A program made the translations under genes and the position numbers. The notes under the pieces are model-generated. The model had not been told where the DNA came from. It did not search any database and saw only the letters and a program-made list of their open reading frames with translations. Of a DNA stretch of 64,000 nucleotides, positions 25,943 through 35,090 are shown in pieces. The number at the start of each line of letters is the position of its first letter. Within the stretch, counting starts at the first letter, position 1. The stretch is taken from the NCBI GenBank assembly GCA_046350295.1, contig JAXMAR010000025.1:1-64000 (forward strand), in the 5' to 3' direction. This stretch comes from JAXMAR01 sp046350295 (lineage in GTDB: Bacteria > Planctomycetota > Planctomycetia > Gemmatales > Gemmataceae).

Positions 25943-27328
25943 TCACGGCGGCGACGTCGGCAGAATCTCCTCGTACTCCGACCGATCCTCCTGCTCCCCC
26001 TGCCGCGCGGGAACCAGCACCAGGTCTTCGTTCATCTCATCCCGGCAGAAGATCTTCCGGAACTTGGTGATGAACAGCCCTTCCTGCAAATGACCGGCCA
26101 GCTGGGTCAAACCTTTGACATCGTCGGCCGGCACGTCGCGCACCGCGTAGCCGAACGGTCGCTCTTTTTGCGCCTTCGCGAGGCGCGCCTGAATGACCTT
26201 CACGATCGCCTGCGCCCGCTTGGGATCCTTCATGTCGGCCTGCGTGAAGCCCTCGTCGACGTTGGGGACCTTCTCGCTGTAAGGCGCCTCCCCCTTGAGC
26301 ACCTTGATGTCATTCGCGCTCAGCTTTCGCGCCCATTCCATCATCGTCGGGATGTGCCCCTTCGTGTTGGGCGCGGGACGCTGCCCCGGCAGGAAGCGGA
26401 AGCCAAGGTCGCTCGCGCGTTTGAGGAGGACCGGGACCTGCCCGCCGAGCGCCTTGACCCACTCCTCGCCGCCCCCCTGAATGCCGCCCGGCGTGCAGCC
26501 GGTCGCCGCTTGCAGCATCGGCACCCAGGTGTACTGGTAGGTCCAGTCGCCCGGCAGATCGACCTTGTGCGGCGCCTGGACGTAGATGAGCGCCTCGGTC
26601 TTGTCCTTGACGCTGATCTGCGTGATCTTCAGCGGGTAGATGAACTTCTCGCTGGCGAACTGAAAGCGCGTCGGCGTCACTTCCCCCGAGAATGTGCCGT
26701 CCTTGTTCTTCTTCATCGCCATGGTGTCGATCTTCATGACGGTGAAGAACCATTTCTTCTTGACGTAATAATCGAGCGTCGCCTCGTCGCCCGAGAACTG
26801 GTACTTGTTGTCCTTGAGCCACTGGTAGAGGGCGTCAGCCCGGTCGGCTTCGAGGACCTTGTAATCGAGGGAGCCGACGACGCCGGTTTCCAGAATACGG
26901 ACAGGGGGCGGCGCTTTGCCATCGTCCTTTTTGTTCGTGTCCTTGTCTCGGCCCTGCGCGTCAAAGGCTTTGAAAAATAGACCGGCCTGTATCTCGACGA
27001 CGGGCAACAACTCGCTATGCGGCGACTCGCGCCGCTTCAGAATCGTATAGATCGCCAGGTGCTTGAAGAACTCCTTCGGCATCTCGTGCAGCTTAGGCTG
27101 CGCCGGCGTCGGGATCACCATGCCGAAGTCGAGGGCGTTCCCTTCGAACTTCGGCTGCACCGTGAACGTCTCGATCTTCTCGGCCGGGTCGTAGGTCAGA
27201 AACACCTTCTGCGCCGGCTGAAGGATGTCCGCGTTCTTCGCGGAGAAGTAGCAGCAGGCGGCGTCGGCCTGCGCCGCGACGGCGAGCGTGAGGAACGGGA
27301 TGCCCCAGCGCAAGGCGTTCTCGATCAT
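25943..27328 (-). CDS. DUF2330 domain protein, secreted
   Basis: This 461-residue protein has an N-terminal signal peptide (MIENALRWGIPFLTLAVAAQADA) directly followed by the DUF2330 opening ACCYFSAKNADILQPAQKVFLTYDP. The body continues with KIETFTVQPKFEGNALDFGMVIPTPAQPKLHEMP and YVKKKWFFTVMKID. The ATG at 27328 is chosen because it gives a clean signal peptide, while the open frame continues upstream without one. The last residues (ILPTSPP) are encoded by repeat sequence, so the native end may have been changed. The function of DUF2330 is unknown. It is divergent from the membrane protein/cytochrome genes that follow. Confidence 0.8.
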   Translation of the reverse strand: MIENALRWGIPFLTLAVAAQADAACCYFSAKNADILQPAQKVFLTYDPAEKIETFTVQPKFEGNALDFGMVIPTPAQPKLHEMPKEFFKHLAIYTILKRRESPHSELLPVVEIQAGLFFKAFDAQGRDKDTNKKDDGKAPPPVRILETGVVGSLDYKVLEADRADALYQWLKDNKYQFSGDEATLDYYVKKKWFFTVMKIDTMAMKKNKDGTFSGEVTPTRFQFASEKFIYPLKITQISVKDKTEALIYVQAPHKVDLPGDWTYQYTWVPMLQAATGCTPGGIQGGGEEWVKALGGQVPVLLKRASDLGFRFLPGQRPAPNTKGHIPTMMEWARKLSANDIKVLKGEAPYSEKVPNVDEGFTQADMKDPKRAQAIVKVIQARLAKAQKERPFGYAVRDVPADDVKGLTQLAGHLQEGLFITKFRKIFCRDEMNEDLVLVPARQGEQEDRSEYEEILPTSPP

Positions 27329-27509
27329 GGCGTCGGGTCCTTTCGAAAAGGGCGGTTGCTCTGCCCTGAAGACGGCGCGGGACGCCGTCGGGATTGAGCG
27401 TAACAGGAAGCCGCCGTTGCCGCCATTGTTTCCGGACCGGCCGTTGACAGCCGCCCGCGCTTCGATCATCATTCAACCTTTCTCACAGACGTCTTCACGG
27501 AAGGCCCTC

Positions 27510-28439
27510 GTGCTCCTGGATCGCTCCAACTGGGCTCGCCATCGCCCCTGGTTCTGGCTCGCGTTGCTCACGACCTTCGCCGCCGGCGCCTGGTATGCCG
27601 TCGAGGCGATCACGTCGCCGCGCTGGCCCGGCGGCAGCAGCCTGCCCGGCTTCGTCTGCGGCATCGTCGGCGGCCTGATTTGCCTCTTCGAGTTCGCCCT
27701 CTGGCTGCGCAAGAAGATCCGCGCCGTCAAGATCGGCACGGCCCAGGCCTGGCTCCGCGCCCATATCTGGCTCGGCCTGCTCACGATCCCCCTTCTCCTC
27801 ATCCATAGCGGCTTCCGATTCGGCGGGCCGCTCGCCGCCATTCTCCTCGTCCTCCTCTTCGTCGTCGTCGGCAGCGGCGTCTGGGGTTGGGTGCTCCAGA
27901 ATTACCTGCCCGCTCAAATGCTTGAGGAGATCCCGGACGAAACGATCGCGCATCACCGCGACGCCCTGGGCGCCCAGATGGAGGACGACGCCCGGACCAT
28001 GGTCGCCCGCCTGTGTAACCCCGCCCCCGAGGGCAAGCAGGCCAAGAAGGAGAAGGAGGAGGAAGAGCCGAGCGTCGTCGTCGCGGCCGGCCGAACTGCC
28101 CTCGCCGTGCCCGCCGGCGTCAGCGGTTGCCAGCCGCTCGCCGCGTTCTTCGAGAACGCCCTGTCCCCGTACTATCTACGGGGGGCAGCCGGCAACGCCG
28201 CGCTGGCGCATCAGGGCCGATCGCGTCTGCTCTTCGAGAAGCTGCGCGAAGAAGCGCCGCCCGAGGCGCATGGCGTGGTCGATACGCTGGAGACCTACTG
28301 TCAGCGACGCCGCCAGTGGGACCGCCAGGCGCGCATTCACTTCTGGCTGCACAACTGGCTCTGGGTCCACTTCCCGCTCTCCGTGGGCCTAATCGTCCTG
28401 ATGTTCGTTCACGTCTTCGTGGCGCTGAAGTTCTACTAG
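27510..28439 (+). CDS. five-helix membrane protein with histidine pairs, possible cytochrome b
   Basis: The protein has about 309 residues from GTG 27510, which has GGAAGG six bases upstream. Other upstream starts are possible. Five membrane helices are visible: FWLALLTTFAAGAWYAVEA, FVCGIVGGLICLFEFALWL, IWLGLLTIPLLLIHSGFRF, LAAILLVLLFVVVGSGVWGW and, C-terminal, VHFPLSVGLIVLMFVHVFVALKF. Histidines in RAHIWLG, LLIHSGF, FWLHNWLWVHF and FVHVFVAL are spaced as heme b ligands often are. A charged lysine/glutamate loop separates helices 4 and 5. With the decaheme cytochrome gene downstream it may pass electrons between quinol and periplasm. This is inference. Confidence 0.65.
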   Translation: MLLDRSNWARHRPWFWLALLTTFAAGAWYAVEAITSPRWPGGSSLPGFVCGIVGGLICLFEFALWLRKKIRAVKIGTAQAWLRAHIWLGLLTIPLLLIHSGFRFGGPLAAILLVLLFVVVGSGVWGWVLQNYLPAQMLEEIPDETIAHHRDALGAQMEDDARTMVARLCNPAPEGKQAKKEKEEEEPSVVVAAGRTALAVPAGVSGCQPLAAFFENALSPYYLRGAAGNAALAHQGRSRLLFEKLREEAPPEAHGVVDTLETYCQRRRQWDRQARIHFWLHNWLWVHFPLSVGLIVLMFVHVFVALKFY

Positions 28440-28458
28440 AAAAAGGGCATCCGCTAGA

Positions 28459-28560
28459 ATGGCCAGAAGAAGAATGAATGGATTCGTCGTGACGGCTTTT
28501 GACTTGAAGCCCGAGGCGAAACGAGGCTTCCGCAGGCGCCAGCGGAGGAAAAGGAAATGA
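28459..28560 (+). CDS. possible very small basic protein
   Basis: A 33-codon frame (MARRRMNGFVVTAFDLKPEA...) ends in a very basic tail, and its TGA overlaps the next ATG (ATGA). The overlap suggests coupling with the 67-residue gene, but there is no family match and it may only be a leader. Confidence 0.25.
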   Translation: MARRRMNGFVVTAFDLKPEAKRGFRRRQRRKRK

Positions 28561-28760
28561 AAAAGAAACAGGCCTATCCGGCAGGATGGAATGAAAAGCG
28601 GGTCCGGCAGCTTGCCGGATATTACGACAAGCAGTCCGAGGATGAACAACTCGCGGAGCACGAAGCGGCTTTCAAGGACAAGGCGAAAACCGTGATGGTC
28701 GTGCCTACGGACCTGGTGCCGGCGATTGTGAAGTTGATCTCGAAGAAACGGCCGGCATAG
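28557..28760 (+). CDS. small acidic/basic protein, unknown (antitoxin-like size)
   Basis: This 67-residue protein (MKKKQAYPAGWNEKRVRQLA...) has GGAGGAAAAGGAA directly upstream as a strong ribosome binding site. The pattern GWNEKRVRQLAGYYDKQSEDEQLAEHEAAF, ending TVMVVPTDLVPAIVKLISKK, resembles small conserved proteins found singly in planctomycetes and cyanobacteria. I know of no established function, and no toxin gene is adjacent. It lies between two redox genes in the same direction. Confidence 0.6.
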   Translation: MKKKQAYPAGWNEKRVRQLAGYYDKQSEDEQLAEHEAAFKDKAKTVMVVPTDLVPAIVKLISKKRPA

Positions 28761-28789
28761 AGTTTCCGGCAAGGACCCCGCCCCAAGCC

Positions 28790-30364
28790 ATGACCGACCT
28801 CACCAAACCCCGGCCACTCACCCTGCCGCTCGATTACTTCCGCGGCCGCACGCCCGTGCAGAAGTGGAAAGGGCGTCTGGCTCTGGCCGCGCTCGGGTTG
28901 ACGGTCGTCGGCGTGGCGCTCGCGTGGGCCTTCAGCCGCGAAGTGAGCCTCGGCGCGGCGCCCGCACCGGTCGCTTCGCCGCACCAGGCCTGGGACGCGA
29001 CCTGCTCGGCGTGCCATGAGCCGTTCCAGGCCATCAGCGCGCACGCCTGGGCCCCGCCGGGGATGAGTCATGCGTCAGGCGAGAAATGCCAGGCCTGCCA
29101 CGCCGGTCCGGCGCATCACAAGAACGAGACGCCGTCCCTCAACTGCGCCGCCTGCCACCGCGAGCACCGGGGCCCCGGCCATTCGCTCGTGCGCCTGGCG
29201 GACGCCGACTGCACGCAATGCCATCGCGACCTCGCCGCCCACAGTACCACCAAGTCGGACTACGCCGATGTCACGCGCTTCGCGGCCGGCAGCCATCCCG
29301 ACTTCCGCTCCATCAAGAGCGATCCCGGCAAGCTCAAGTTCAACCATGCCCTGCACATGACGCCCGGCATGGCGGTCCGCTCCAAGACCGGCCTGGGTGG
29401 CGTGACCTTCACGCTCAAGAACATTCCGGCCGAGTATCGCAAGCGCTACCTGGCCGCGCAGCCGGACAAGGGAGACGACGCCCCAGTGCAGCTCGATTGC
29501 CGCGCCTGCCATCAGCTCGACGCCGCCGACTTCCCGCTGACGGTCGCGGAAAAAATGGAGGTGAGCCCGGCGACGCTGCCGCCGCGCAGCGCGGGGGCCT
29601 ACTTCCTGCCGATCACGTACGAGAACCAGTGCCGCGCCTGCCATCCGCTCAACGTCCCCGAGATGAAACCCGACGGCAGCCTCGCCGCTGTCGCCGTGCC
29701 GCACCGCAAGCAGCCGACGGAACTGGCAGCCTGGCTGCGCGACTACTACACCGCCCAGGCGGCGCGCGGCATGGCGGGCTTCTGGGACACCAAGGCGAAA
29801 CGCCCTCTGCCGGGGAAGATGAGCGAGAGCATCCTCACGCCGAAACTGAAGGAACTGGTGGAGAAGAACGTCGCCGACGCCACCAAGGTGCTTTACGAGA
29901 TGCCGCTCAAGAAAAACTGCGCGCTGTGTCATGAGGTAAAGCAAATAGGGGGCACTGTTACCTTGCTTGTGTGGCCGGGCATTGATGAGGAGTGGACGGA
30001 ATGGCAAATAACGCCACCGAACGTGCCCCAGGTCTGGCTCAAACACGCCCGCTTCGATCACATGGCCCATCGCGCCGTCGATTGCCGCGAGTGCCACGAT
30101 CGCGCCTACGCCTCACTTCCCGATGGCGCCCTGAATGAGAAGGCGTCCGTCGTCAGCAGCGATGTCCTCGTCCCCGCCATGGACAACTGCGTCAAATGCC
30201 ACGCCCCCGCGAGTGGCGGTCCGTCGGGCGGCGTCCGTTTCGATTGCGTCCTGTGCCATCGCTACCACGACGGCGACCATCCGCTCGCCGGCCGCGGCGC
30301 CACGTCGAGGGGCGCCGCCCATCCGCGCGCCATCGAGAGCTTCCTGCGCGGCCAGGCGAAATGA
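28790..30364 (+). CDS. membrane-anchored decaheme cytochrome c
   Basis: This 524-residue protein has one N-terminal membrane helix (residues ~25-45) and ten CxxCH heme motifs: CSACH, CQACH, CAACH, CTQCH, two CRACH, CALCH, CRECH, CVKCH and CVLCH. Many extra histidines could be distal ligands. The first four hemes are closely packed (residues ~67-145), two lie mid-protein, and four form a C-terminal group, suggesting two or three heme domains. It belongs with the NrfB/cytochrome c3-like multiheme electron carriers and works in the periplasm. The upstream membrane protein gene is its likely redox partner. No terminal reductase gene is visible. Confidence 0.88.
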   Translation: MTDLTKPRPLTLPLDYFRGRTPVQKWKGRLALAALGLTVVGVALAWAFSREVSLGAAPAPVASPHQAWDATCSACHEPFQAISAHAWAPPGMSHASGEKCQACHAGPAHHKNETPSLNCAACHREHRGPGHSLVRLADADCTQCHRDLAAHSTTKSDYADVTRFAAGSHPDFRSIKSDPGKLKFNHALHMTPGMAVRSKTGLGGVTFTLKNIPAEYRKRYLAAQPDKGDDAPVQLDCRACHQLDAADFPLTVAEKMEVSPATLPPRSAGAYFLPITYENQCRACHPLNVPEMKPDGSLAAVAVPHRKQPTELAAWLRDYYTAQAARGMAGFWDTKAKRPLPGKMSESILTPKLKELVEKNVADATKVLYEMPLKKNCALCHEVKQIGGTVTLLVWPGIDEEWTEWQITPPNVPQVWLKHARFDHMAHRAVDCRECHDRAYASLPDGALNEKASVVSSDVLVPAMDNCVKCHAPASGGPSGGVRFDCVLCHRYHDGDHPLAGRGATSRGAAHPRAIESFLRGQAK

Positions 30365-30454
30365 CGCTCAGGCAACTTTCAACGACGCGCCCTTGATTCC
30401 GGCCCGTTTCCTTTGAAACTAGACTGGGCGAGCGTCATCTCCATACCATCCTCC

Positions 30455-30479
30455 GGGGGCTTACGCCGCCCGGCTCGCC
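30455..30479. repeat. palindromic repeat family J upstream of tkt
   Basis: GGGGGCTTACGCCGCCCGGC followed by TCGCC. 21 of 25 bases match a segment inside pyc at 50156-50180. It lies 25-50 bp before the tkt start. Confidence 0.5.
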
Positions 30480-30503
30480 TGTGCCGAACAACCGGGAGGG
30501 GCC

Positions 30504-32573
30504 ATGGCTGACAATTCCGCCCTGGACATGCTGGCGATCAACACCATCCGCACCCTGTCCATGGACGCGGTGCAGGCCGCCAACTCCGGCCATCCAGGCA
30601 CGCCGATGGCCCTCGCCCCCGTCGCCTACACCCTCTGGCAGACCTTCCTCCGCTTCGATCCGGAGGATCCCGTCTGGCCCAACCGCGATCGCTTCGTCCT
30701 CTCCGCCGGCCACGCCTCGATGCTCCTCTACTCGCTGCTCCACCTCACCGGCGTCAAGGCCGTCAACAGCAAGTACGAGACGCTCGGTCACCTTTCCGTC
30801 CCGCTCGACGACATCAAGCGCTTCCGCCAACTCGACAGCAAGTGCCCCGGCCATCCGGAGTACCGCTGGACCAGCGGCGTCGAGACGACCACCGGGCCCC
30901 TCGGCCAGGGCTTCGCCAACAGCGTCGGCATGGCGATCGCCTCGCGCTGGATGGCGACCTACTTCAATCGCCCCGGCTTCGACATGATCGACTTCGACGT
31001 CTATGCCATCGGCGGCGACGGCTGCATGATGGAAGGCGTCTCCAATGAAGCGGCCTCGCTGGCCGGCCACCTGAAGCTGTCGAACCTGTGCTGGATCTAC
31101 GACAACAACCGCATCACCATCGAAGGGCACACCGACCTGGCGTTCAGCGAAGACGTGGGCGGGCGCTTCGCGGCGCTCGGCTGGAACGTCACCCGCGTCA
31201 CCGACGCCAACGACCTGACGATGCTCAAACGCGCCTTCACGACCTTCAAGCAGGAGAAGGGCCGGCCGACGCTGATCATTGTCGATAGCCACATCGGTTA
31301 CGGGGCGCCCCACAAGCAGGACACGCACCAGGCCCACGGCGAGCCCCTCGGCGACGAGGAGATCAAGCTTACCAAGCGCTTCTACGGCTGGCCCGAAGAC
31401 GCCAAGTTCTTGATCCCGGACGGTGTCCGCGACACGTTCAAGAGCGGCATCGGCAAACGGGGCGCCGAGCTGCGCACCGCCTGGTTCGCCAAGTTCGAGG
31501 AATACAAGAAGGCCCATCCGCTGCTCGGAGACAACCTCTGGCGCATGCAGACCCGCGCCCTGCCCGAGGGCTGGGACAAGGACCTGCCCAACTTCCCGGC
31601 CGATCCCAAGGGGAAGGCGAGCCGCGATTCCTCCGGCCAGGTGCTCAACGCCGTCGCCAAGAACGTTCCCTGGCTCATCGGCGGCTCGGCCGACCTCGCG
31701 CCGTCCACGAAAACCCTCCTCACCTTCTCCGGCGCCGGCGATTTCGAGGCCAACAACTACGCCGGCCGCAATTTCCATTTCGGCATCCGCGAGCACGCCA
31801 TGGGCGCCGTCCTCAACGGCCTTTCCCTGGCCAAGGTCCGGCCGTACGGCTCCGGCTTCCTCATCTTCTCCGACTACGGCAAGCCGCCTTTGCGCCTGGC
31901 CGCGATCATGGAGATCCCGGTCATCTACTGCTTCACGCACGACTCGATCGGCGTCGGCGAGGACGGGCCGACGCATCAGCCGATCGAACAGCTCGCCATG
32001 CTCCGCGCCGTCCCCGGCATGCTGGTGATCCGCCCCGCCGACGCCAACGAGGTCGTCGAAGCCTGGCGTTACATCATGCCGCTCAAGCACGAGCCCGCCT
32101 GTCTGGTCCTCACGCGGCAAGCGATCCCGACCATCGATCGCACGAAATACGCCCCGGCGTCCGGCCTCGCCAAGGGCGCCTATGTCCTGGCCGACGCCCC
32201 CGGCGGCAAGCCCGAGATCATCCTCATCGGTACCGGCAGCGAGGTCAGCCTCTGTCTGGACGCTTACGAGGCGCTGAAGAAGGACGGCGTGAAGGCCCGC
32301 GTCGTGAGCATGCCGTCCTGGGAGATTTTCGAGTATTACTGTCGCAAGCACCCGGGCTATCGCGAGGAGGTGTTCCCGTCGAGCGTGACGGCCCGCGTCG
32401 CCGTCGAGCAGGCGTCGACCTTCGGCTGGGAGCGCTTCGTCGGCATGAAGGGCGCCGTCGTCGGCATGCACACCTTCGGCGCCTCCGCCCCTCTCAAGGA
32501 GCTGCAAAAGAAATTCGGCTTCACCCCCGAACGCATCGTCGCCATCGCCAAGGAGCAACTGGCCCGAAAGTAG
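30504..32573 (+). CDS. tkt: transketolase
   Basis: This 689-residue thiamine diphosphate enzyme exchanges two-carbon units between ketose and aldose phosphates in the pentose phosphate pathway. N-terminal domain: SGHPGTPMALAPVAYTLW, TTTGPLGQGFANSVGMA and the ThDP/metal motif GDGCMMEGVSNEAASLAGHLKLSNLCWIYDNN (GDG...N). Middle domain: FGIREHAMGAVLNGL and HDSIGVGEDGPTHQPIEQLA. The length is normal. The ATG at 30504 follows GGGAGGGGCC. It heads a same-strand row tkt, rpiA, gnd with gaps of 55 and 81 bp. Confidence 0.97.
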   Translation: MADNSALDMLAINTIRTLSMDAVQAANSGHPGTPMALAPVAYTLWQTFLRFDPEDPVWPNRDRFVLSAGHASMLLYSLLHLTGVKAVNSKYETLGHLSVPLDDIKRFRQLDSKCPGHPEYRWTSGVETTTGPLGQGFANSVGMAIASRWMATYFNRPGFDMIDFDVYAIGGDGCMMEGVSNEAASLAGHLKLSNLCWIYDNNRITIEGHTDLAFSEDVGGRFAALGWNVTRVTDANDLTMLKRAFTTFKQEKGRPTLIIVDSHIGYGAPHKQDTHQAHGEPLGDEEIKLTKRFYGWPEDAKFLIPDGVRDTFKSGIGKRGAELRTAWFAKFEEYKKAHPLLGDNLWRMQTRALPEGWDKDLPNFPADPKGKASRDSSGQVLNAVAKNVPWLIGGSADLAPSTKTLLTFSGAGDFEANNYAGRNFHFGIREHAMGAVLNGLSLAKVRPYGSGFLIFSDYGKPPLRLAAIMEIPVIYCFTHDSIGVGEDGPTHQPIEQLAMLRAVPGMLVIRPADANEVVEAWRYIMPLKHEPACLVLTRQAIPTIDRTKYAPASGLAKGAYVLADAPGGKPEIILIGTGSEVSLCLDAYEALKKDGVKARVVSMPSWEIFEYYCRKHPGYREEVFPSSVTARVAVEQASTFGWERFVGMKGAVVGMHTFGASAPLKELQKKFGFTPERIVAIAKEQLARK

Positions 32574-32628
32574 TCGACCCGCTCCGCGTTCGGCCACGGC
32601 GCCCCGTCAAAGACGAGCCATTGAACAC

Positions 32629-33288
32629 ATGCCCACGATCGCCGAACACGCCCTGACGCTCCTCGCCGACGGCATGACCATCGGGCTGGGCACCGGCCGG
32701 GCCGCCAACGCCTTCATCGAGGCCCTGGGCGACCGGGTCCGCGCCGGCTTCAAGGTCCGCGGCGTGCCGACTTCGGAAGCGAGCGCCGCTCTCGCCCGCC
32801 AATCCGGCATCCCGCTCCTGTCCCTGGCCGAGGCCGGCGAACTGGACATGGCCTTCGACGGGGCCGACGAGGTCGCGCCCAACCTGGACCTCATCAAAGG
32901 CTGGGGCGGCGCCCTGGTCCGCGAAAAGATCGTCGCCGCTTCCGCCCGGCGCTTCGTCGTTTTGGTCGGTTCCGAAAAGCTCGTCGCGCGCCTCGGCGAA
33001 CGCGGCAAGCTGCCCGTCGAGATCGTCCCCTTCGGACTGGCCCTCTGCCGCCGCCGCCTCGATGCCCTCGGACTGCGGCCCCAGTTGCGCGCGACCGGAC
33101 ACGATCCTTACGTGACCGACAACGGCAACCTCATCCTCGACTGCGGCCTCGAACCGATCGAATACCCGGACGACCTCGACGCCCGCATCCGCGCCATCCC
33201 CGGCGTCGTCGGCACGGGCCTCTTCGTCGGCATGACGGACTGTGTCCTCGTCCAGGACGGCGACCGCGTCACCGAAAAACGGCGTTGA
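32629..33288 (+). CDS. rpiA: ribose-5-phosphate isomerase A
   Basis: The 219-residue RpiA interconverts ribose 5-phosphate and ribulose 5-phosphate. Visible motifs are IGLGTGRAANAFIEAL (phosphate loop), FDGADEVAPNLDLIKGWGGALVREKIVA with the catalytic acid region, SEKLV and DNGNLILDC. The usual GTGSTA is GTGRAA here. The start at 32629 gives a slightly short N-terminus but matches the fold. It lies between tkt and gnd in one apparent pentose phosphate operon. Confidence 0.94.
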   Translation: MPTIAEHALTLLADGMTIGLGTGRAANAFIEALGDRVRAGFKVRGVPTSEASAALARQSGIPLLSLAEAGELDMAFDGADEVAPNLDLIKGWGGALVREKIVAASARRFVVLVGSEKLVARLGERGKLPVEIVPFGLALCRRRLDALGLRPQLRATGHDPYVTDNGNLILDCGLEPIEYPDDLDARIRAIPGVVGTGLFVGMTDCVLVQDGDRVTEKRR

Positions 33289-33295
33289 ACATTCT

Positions 33296-33327
33296 CGTTT
33301 AGCCCCGGTTCGCAGAATCGGGGCGGA
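33296..33327. repeat. palindromic element family B, copy 3
   Basis: CGTTTAGC, stem CCCGGTTC/GAATCGGG, then GCGGAC. It lies 7 bp after the rpiA stop, inside the tkt-rpiA-gnd row, so it would be in the transcript. Confidence 0.7.
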
Positions 33328-33369
33328 CGGTGTCCTCGAGCCTGTTCGTTAAACCAACGGAGCGCAACT

Positions 33370-34353
33370 ATGCAACTCGGCATGATCGGCCTCGGACGGA
33401 TGGGCGCCAACATGGTGCGTCGCCTCATGCAGGCCGGCCACCAGTGCGTCGTCTATGATCGCAGCGCGGACAGCGTGCAGGCCCTCGTCAAGGAAGGAGC
33501 GACCGGCGCCGCCTCGCTCGAGGAGTTCGTCAAGAAGCTCGCCAAGCCGCGCGCCGCCTGGGTCATGGTCCCCGCCGGCGGACCGACCGAGTCGACCGTG
33601 CAGGACCTCGCCAAGCTGATGGAGGCGGGCGATTGCGTCATCGACGGCGGCAACAGCTACTACAAGGACGACATCCGCCGCGCCAAAGAGCTCCGCACCA
33701 AAGGCGTCCACTACGTCGACGTCGGCACCTCCGGCGGCGTCTGGGGCGTCAAGCGCGGCTATTGCCTCATGGTCGGCGGCCCGACCGACGTCGTGCAGCG
33801 CCTCGATCCCATCTTCAAGACCCTCGCCCCCGGCCGCGGCTCCATCGAGCGCACCCCGGGCCGCGAAAAGACCGGCGGCACGGCCGAGGACGGCTACCTC
33901 CATTGCGGCCAGGCCGGCGCCGGCCACTTCGTCAAGATGATCCACAACGGCATCGAATACGGCCTGATGCAGGCCTACGCCGAGGGCTTCGACATCCTCA
34001 AGTGCGCCAACTCGAAGGAGCTGGCCGAGGACCATCGCTTCGACTTCAACCTGCCGGACATCGCCGAGGTCTGGCGCCGCGGCAGCGTCGTCGGCAGCTG
34101 GCTCCTCGACCTGACCGCCATGGCCTTGATCGAGAACCCGAGCCTCTCCAACTTCACCGGCGCCGTGCAAGACTCCGGCGAAGGCCGCTGGACCGTGCTC
34201 GCCGCCATCGAGGAATCCGTCCCCGCCGAGGTGCTGACCTCGTCTCTCTACACGCGTTTCCGCTCGCGCCAGGAGCACACGTTCGCCGAGAAGATCCTGT
34301 CCGCGATGCGCTTCAAGTTCGGCGGGCACGTGGAGAAGCCGGCGGGCGGGTGA
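33370..34353 (+). CDS. gnd: 6-phosphogluconate dehydrogenase, decarboxylating (short GndA type)
   Basis: This 327-residue protein is the short form of the enzyme (the long E. coli Gnd has about 470 residues). The N-terminal NAD(P) site reads MQLGMIGLGRMGANMVRRLMQAGH. The substrate and catalytic segments are DVGTSGGVWGVKRGYCLMVGG and GQAGAGHFVKMIHNGIEYGLMQAYAEGF, with the catalytic lysine and HNGIEY. It oxidises 6-phosphogluconate to ribulose 5-phosphate and CO2. With tkt and rpiA it supplies pentoses and reducing power. No zwf is in the window. Confidence 0.95.
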   Translation: MQLGMIGLGRMGANMVRRLMQAGHQCVVYDRSADSVQALVKEGATGAASLEEFVKKLAKPRAAWVMVPAGGPTESTVQDLAKLMEAGDCVIDGGNSYYKDDIRRAKELRTKGVHYVDVGTSGGVWGVKRGYCLMVGGPTDVVQRLDPIFKTLAPGRGSIERTPGREKTGGTAEDGYLHCGQAGAGHFVKMIHNGIEYGLMQAYAEGFDILKCANSKELAEDHRFDFNLPDIAEVWRRGSVVGSWLLDLTAMALIENPSLSNFTGAVQDSGEGRWTVLAAIEESVPAEVLTSSLYTRFRSRQEHTFAEKILSAMRFKFGGHVEKPAGG

Positions 34354-34475
34354 CCGGCGCGCACGTACCGTGTTGGCCATTCAGCGAGGGTGTGCCCAAA
34401 AAATCGACACAACTGACGTTGAAAGCGCCAGCGGACAGGAGACGATGTGCAGCCCGCCGGCGACCGTTCGCGGCA

Positions 34476-35090
34476 CTACGCCGGCTTCGGGCCTTGCAGA
34501 TTGAATTGCCCGAGATAGCCCGCCTTCGGCACCTCGCGCACCTCTTCGAGGATCAACTGACAGATGCGCATGCCGTAGCTGAGTTCGATGGGAAGCGGAC
34601 CCACATTCCAGATTTCGAGGCGAAGGCTCGCCCCCTGGTCGTTTGGGTCGTTAGCGTTGTAGCCGAAGCCGGCATGGATGGTCGGCGCGGTGACATGTAC
34701 GCCCAGGCCCATCCGCGCCATGCTACTCTTCCCTTCGACGCGGGCGCACAGACGCGACTTGTGCGGAAGATAGATGCGCTCGATGGTCCAGCCGAGAATG
34801 AAGTTCCTTCCAGGCGTGGGTTCCAGCTCGAAGCCTTTCTCTTTGATGTCAATCTGCTTGGTGTACCTCTTTTCGAGCTCGTGAAACTTGAAGCCCGGAT
34901 GCGCGGGACGGAACCGCAACGGCTGTTGACCAAGTCCTTCATCAGGTCTCGGAAAGTCCCACTGGTCCAGAGTCGGCCCGAGGCGCAAATCGACCGTTGT
35001 CGAATCCATGTGCTTGGGATCCGGCCGGGGCGAGATCACCAGCGTCCCTTGATCCAGCGCCAGTTCGATTTCCCGGTCACTCAGGATCAT
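34476..35090 (-). CDS. dcd: dCTP deaminase
   Basis: This 204-residue trimeric dUTPase-fold enzyme makes dUTP (or dUMP in bifunctional forms) from dCTP. The start MILSDREIELALDQG, DLRLG, and RVEGKSSMARMGLGVHVTAPTIHAGF with the catalytic glutamate segment match Dcd. LEIWNVGPLPIELSYGMRICQLIL matches the core beta strands. The sequence around HVTAPTIHAGF differs from the bacterial HVTAHRIDPGW, so the exact activity (deaminase or dUTPase) is less sure. Its ATG overlaps the stop of the upstream small gene (ATGA). Confidence 0.85.
   Translation of the reverse strand: MILSDREIELALDQGTLVISPRPDPKHMDSTTVDLRLGPTLDQWDFPRPDEGLGQQPLRFRPAHPGFKFHELEKRYTKQIDIKEKGFELEPTPGRNFILGWTIERIYLPHKSRLCARVEGKSSMARMGLGVHVTAPTIHAGFGYNANDPNDQGASLRLEIWNVGPLPIELSYGMRICQLILEEVREVPKAGYLGQFNLQGPKPA

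Noticed and set aside
30435..32597. 720-codon antisense frame across tkt
   Set aside because: tkt is unmistakable on the plus strand, and the antisense frame has no protein-like pattern.
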